64,000 nucleotides of DNA from Eutypa lata (Eukaryota > Ascomycota > Sordariomycetes > Xylariales > Diatrypaceae). The notes under the pieces are model-generated. The model was not told where the DNA came from. It worked only from the letters and a program-made list of their open reading frames with translations, and ran no database searches. This document shows, piece by piece, positions 59,764 to 64,000 of the stretch (positions are counted from its first letter, which is position 1; each line of letters begins with the position of its first letter). The DNA lies in NCBI GenBank assembly GCA_022661535.1, contig JAKULF010000004.1, positions 4,526,001-4,590,000 on the forward strand, read 5' to 3'. Both the position numbers and the translations under genes were made by a program.

Positions 59764-61330
59764 TTATGCTTCAGTGTAGGGTGTGCCATATGGCTGAAGC
59801 TCGAAGTCTTTGATATCAACGTACCCATACTTTGTATTGTCCGAATTGGCGGCCATCTCTTGAGCCCATGTTTCCATAGACTTTTGGAAGACCTGCATGT
59901 GGTCCTCCCGTGTTAGGTCAAGAGGTTGCTTATCCTGACCAACGAGTTGCATCCTGCGTGAGAAATAGTGTTAGCTTTGGGCATATCGTCATCCACTTAC
60001 ACGCGAACGCATATTCAAAAGCAACAAAGTAGGTAGGTAGGTAGGTAGGTAGGTAGGTAGGTAGGTAGGTAGGTAGGTAGAAATGTAGGCAGAACACCTT
60101 GACCGAAGCCGCAGGGGGGTGGGGTTAAACCAGCGAAGAAGCAAACCAATTGACGAATACTTACTGCGTGCCAGAAGCCACAATACCGAGGCCATAGTTA
60201 TCTTCACCAACGAGGACATCGAGAGCACCGGAGACCTTCTCCTCGAGGATCTTTCGAGCCAAATCGATCTCATAGGCGGTGGAACGGCCGAGCCCGACAC
60301 CGTCAACCGACTTCAGCGCCCCGACCATACCCGCCGTCGTGCGCAGCCCGCCCGTAACATACGCCTTGGTCTTCTGCAGCTGCGGCACGATCATCTCGGC
60401 GAACTCCAAGAAATACGCCTCCCGCCGCCGCGTCGACTCCTTCTTGTGCTCGAACCCGAATACCTGGTACGTGCCGCCCGACAACTCGATCCAGTCGAAG
60501 CCAGCGCGCTCGAGCTCCGCGCACAAGTCGCGACAGTCCTCGGGCGTGAACCCGGCGTCCTGGAACTCGACGCTGTTGAGCTTGATGCTCAAGCTGAACG
60601 AAGCGTCCGCCACGCGCCGCCGGATCTCCTCCGCGATCTCGATGATGATCCGTCCCCGGTTGACAATCGACTTGCCGCCGTACTGGTCCGTCCGCTTGTT
60701 CGTCGTCGGCGATAAGAATTGAGCGAGCAGGTACCCGTGCGCGCCGTGCAACTGGATGCCATCGTAGCCAGCGCGGTGGGCGTACTCCGCCGCGTGAGCG
60801 AACCCACCGATAACGGCATCGAAGTCGGGCTTCTCCATGGGTCGCGGCTTCGCGAACGTACCGAAAGCGTTGTCCTCGAGCTGCACGTCACTAGCCGAGA
60901 TGGGGTGGTCATTGATCCTCGCGTGGACCTGCCGTCCCGGGTGCGACACCTGCATCACGACGAGACTACCGTGGGCCTTGGCCGCCGTCGCGAGGTCGCG
61001 GAACCGCTCGAACCTCAGTCCCGAGAACGGCGCGTCGCCCGGGATGATCGGGTTCCCTGCCGCCTCCAGCTGGTCGTAGTCGATCATCACGTTGCCGGTT
61101 AGGACGATGCCGTACCCGCCCTCGCCCCATCGTCGGTACAAGTTGACGAGCTCAGGCGGCGGCACACCGCGCTTCGGAAGGTCCGTGGCGTCCCAGCTTG
61201 ACTGCCGCTCCGTCATGGCTGCTTTTAGGAACCGGTTCGGCGCCGTCTTGCCGCTGAACTCGAAGCGCAGGGGCTGGCCGAGGGGCGACGGGTCCACTGT
61301 CTCTTCTCCGTGGAAGCGTGGCGGTGCCAT
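59764..61330 (-). CDS. NADH:flavin oxidoreductase, old yellow enzyme family (451 aa)
   Basis: Exon 1 is 61330-60165 and exon 2 is 59953-59764; they join across an unusually long 211-nt intron to give ASGTQ-MQLVGQ and 451 residues. The FMN-binding TIM barrel is complete: PNRFLKAAMTE, VLTGNVMIDYDQLE, SHPGRQ, IQLHGAHGYLLAQFLSPTTN with KRTDQYGG, SIKLNSVEFQDAGF, IELSGGTYQ, and VTGGLRTTAGM near the C-terminal phosphate site. Such enzymes use NAD(P)H to reduce activated alkenes and xenobiotics. The substrate is unknown. A C-terminal extension of about 60 residues comes mostly from exon 2. The intron carries a GTAG tandem array. Confidence 0.93.
60029..60080. repeat. GTAG tandem array inside an intron
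   Basis: About thirteen perfect GTAG units (CTAC on the gene strand) lie within the intron of the oxidoreductase gene and account for its length. It is not a telomeric TTAGGG repeat. Confidence 0.9.
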
Positions 61331-63479
61331 TGCTGTTCTGTTGCCACGTTGGGTCTGTGCTTACGGTGCTTGGCTGTTGGGTAGGTGTATATCCCTTCTA
61401 CTATTCTATCGTATCGAACTACAGAACATATATATTCAGGCAAGTAGGTAGGTAGCTACTACATACTTTTCTATCGGATGGGTTTTATAGTCGAAGCCAG
61501 CGCACTCCACGGAGCACTCCTGTCTATCCACTTATCCGCTGCGGATCTAAGACTCTAGACTGGTCTGGTTCCGCTTTCTGATATGCCACGCTCACCTTCA
61601 GAGAAAAATGTATGATTATAAATAGATGCCAAGTATGTATGCATTGTACTATTGTACACAAGTTTTTTTTTGATGACGAATCTAAGCGGGACGAACAAAG
61701 TTGCAAGGCTCTCCATGAATGTTGGTAATCAATCGGCTAACCACGTACCTAGGCGTGGGACGGTCCGTTAGAAGAGTGCTACGTAAAGGCACCACACATG
61801 CCGAACTATCCCCTATACAGATTTTATTTCGGAAGTTTCCAGCCATATATGGAGCTTCGCATGCCATGTCACTATCGAACCCATAACGCTACCACTAGCC
61901 TGCCATATGCCGGACACGTTGAATGTTCCCTCGAGTGCATGGTGTATTGATTGGGGGTGCAGCACAGAATGGCTGTTCTGGCTACGGCAACAAAATTGTA
62001 CACCTGAAAGTATAGAAGGGAGGGTGACATCCTGGCGTCATGAAACCCATGTAGCTTTCGTCTATCAGTTGACATTGCAAGGATACTGTAGATACAGTAC
62101 CTATGCGGCGGGGAAGTTATCAAGCACCCCCTTGTGTCCGCTTGTAGCCCCTTTCTAACGTATTAGTCATCACAAACACCTCCATAGTTAAGTGGTGTTA
62201 CCACAAATCTGCTATGTTGAATCATTGGGTCATGAGATGGATGTGTCATGACGTTGAAGACTTTCATGCCAGGCGATAAAACTTTTACCCCAAGTGGAGA
62301 AATACGTAGTACTTTCTCTCTAAGTATATATTAATAATGAACTCTCCGAAGGGTCTCGGAGATATAGCTAGACTACCTCGAACTATACGAGCCGTAACTA
62401 TAAGTACCGATTAATTCAGTTATAGTTCGAGATATACCATGCAGTATGTGTTATCGGGATTCACGATGATTGACTTCAGTATCTTAAACATTGTCTTCCT
62501 ATGCAAATGCATGTCTGCGGAGCCAAGAGCGGAGGTTGCAAAAAGGATGAAATAGACAAGCCACCTACGAGCAAGATATAGTATGGGATTATTTACAGCT
62601 TCCTTGTTCATCAGATTAGAATTAAGGCTTAGGAAGGTATGGTTCGTGCTTCCTGGTCTTAACCTCTGCTTTGGAATGAACCCTGGAGAGAGGTTACTAT
62701 CCCATGTGCCCTTGGATTCTCCTCCGATATGTCTCATTGGGTGTGCCTGGTACCTTAGGATCTAGAGAGTGATCATCGACGCCATCTCTTTAAATATACA
62801 AACAGTATTTATCATGTTAACCTCAAAGCTGGCAAGGCTACTTAGCTCTTACCGCCTCAATAGTACGAACTAATCTAGAAATGAACAAGTTCAAGGGGGT
62901 TTTACGTTGAACTGGGTTCGAATGGCAATTCATCTACTAAGTTGGTATCAGAATCATTGGAATCTGAGCTCTAATGAGCGTTCAAACTAGTAATGATTAA
63001 ACGCACAAACTTTTACCGAAACCTAAGAATCTTGTAGTTTAAGGGACGTAGTCTACATAGTAACAAAATTCGATGTATCCTATTGTTGTCCAGTAAACTC
63101 ATTCCGGGATATTCAACACGAGAACAAAGCAAATACTTAGACCAAAAATACATGCAAGGAAAGTCCGAACGCAGTGAAGGACAAAGGCCACTCGTGTAGA
63201 ACATTTGCACCTAGCAATTGTTGAAAGGTCTTTGTCAGAAGCCCGTTTTCAACAAATTGGATCTCCTCTCGCCCTTGCTGACATTGATATCTACGGCAGT
63301 TCCTAAGTGTCTTTAAAACAACAGCCCGATACCTATACCAACCAGTTTCGATCACTTCGCAAGGTTTTGGATGATCGAAGGTCCCGAGAAGAAGACCGAG
63401 TACGAATATCCCGACCTTAGATTTTTACTTCATCGTACAGAATAACATCCTTCCGGAGACCACCAAAATAACCTTCAAA
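61331..63479. other. Intergenic region
   Basis: It contains the oxidoreductase promoter at its left end and the promoter of the protease-like gene at its right end. I see no gene in between. Confidence 0.45.
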
Positions 63480-64000
63480 ATGAGCGCTCCGAGTTACTCA
63501 TCACGATACACGGACGCGCAGGTCGTGTGCGAGAGTACCACAAGATGCCTAGTTCAACATTTAGACCTCCCTGCTAAAAAGGATTACCCTGCAATATCGG
63601 GTCCTGCTTGGAATACTGCAAATCTCATGAGCCGGCTGCAGTATTCCCGGACTACACCTGTGACCTGGGAGTCCATGCATATAGCGCTTGAAGCTTATCA
63701 CCAAACACTTCCAGCCAACGTACGGAATCGGATCTTTGTGTTCGTGGGGGACCATGCGACTTTATTTGATAGCTCAATCAGCAATGCCGATTGGGGGATC
63801 GCAGCTACTCGTAATCTTGCCTTTGCTGCTGCTGCCTTCAGCACGTTCGAATACATTATTTGGCCGATTAGAGACATCGACGGCCATTGGGCGACTGCAA
63901 TCGTTCACATGACCAAAGCAAAACCCGACGACGCTACCAGGACGCACGTCTCCCAAATTGCCCTAATCGATCCCCTGAGAGACGCAACAGCCACCCGTAG
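63480..64000 (+). CDS. Ulp1/C48-like cysteine protease, truncated by window end
   Basis: From the ATG at 63480 (context tcaaaATGA) the frame is open through 64000 with no stop, giving 173 codons so far. The last third reads FEYIIWPIRDIDGHWATAIV and then HVSQIALIDPLRDA. A hydrophobic strand, then a basic/acidic loop, then HW, a further strand and IDPL is the pattern around the catalytic His and Asp of Ulp1/SENP-type (C48) proteases that cleave SUMO or related modifiers. The catalytic Cys would lie to the right of the window. The N-terminal 120 residues are not recognised. Coding character is strong; the family call is moderate because only part is visible. Confidence 0.6.
   Translation, partial: MSAPSYSSRYTDAQVVCESTTRCLVQHLDLPAKKDYPAISGPAWNTANLMSRLQYSRTTPVTWESMHIALEAYHQTLPANVRNRIFVFVGDHATLFDSSISNADWGIAATRNLAFAAAAFSTFEYIIWPIRDIDGHWATAIVHMTKAKPDDATRTHVSQIALIDPLRDATATR

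Noticed and set aside
60029..60080. GTAG array as telomeric repeat
   Set aside because: The fungal telomere unit is TTAGGG; this is a GTAG microsatellite inside an intron.

Overview
The window is nuclear DNA of a filamentous ascomycete (Pezizomycotina), probably a Sordariomycete. The evidence is short introns (about 50-100 nt, GTRNGT donors, CTAAC-like branch points, YAG acceptors), a dispersed 5S rRNA gene, a transposon decayed in the manner of repeat-induced point mutation (RIP), HET and NACHT incompatibility-type genes, and lineage markers such as BtgC, an X325/BIM1-like copper protein and a SAD-3/Hrr1-type helicase. Assignment below class level is not possible by eye.

Layout. 0-10.5 kb is accessory and decayed: a HET-domain gene with two in-frame stops, an unidentified coding relic, a small gene split by a 1.9-kb Fot1-like TIR transposon that has become almost pure A+T, and two further small orphan genes. 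11-21 kb holds the GH17 glucanase btgC, a 5S rRNA gene, a calcineurin-like phosphoesterase and a small hydrophilic protein. 21-31 kb is the most interesting block: a siderophore-iron MFS transporter and an EstB/IroE-like siderophore esterase flank what I reconstruct as one seven-exon gene for a 1,235-aa patatin-NACHT NLR. 33-38 kb carries the RNA-silencing helicase. 38-41 kb contains a decayed PL3 pectate lyase. 41-53 kb is housekeeping: an SRR1-domain protein, a GPI-anchored BIM1-like protein, Doa1/Ufd3 and a STRAP-like WD40 protein. 53-57.5 kb is gene-poor. 57.5-61.3 kb has a protein with hexapeptide repeats and an old-yellow-enzyme family oxidoreductase. The right edge cuts through a Ulp1-like protease gene.

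Links between genes. The transporter and the esterase could together take up and hydrolyse a ferri-siderophore; the NLR gene between them looks unrelated and probably belongs to self/non-self or immune-type cell death. The HET relic is of the same functional class. The helicase belongs to the pathway that silences unpaired or repeated DNA, while the transposon (and perhaps the HET stops) shows the scars of RIP. Multi-exon coordinates were checked by summing exon lengths to whole codons and by following the reading frame through each splice; none was checked by transcript or database.
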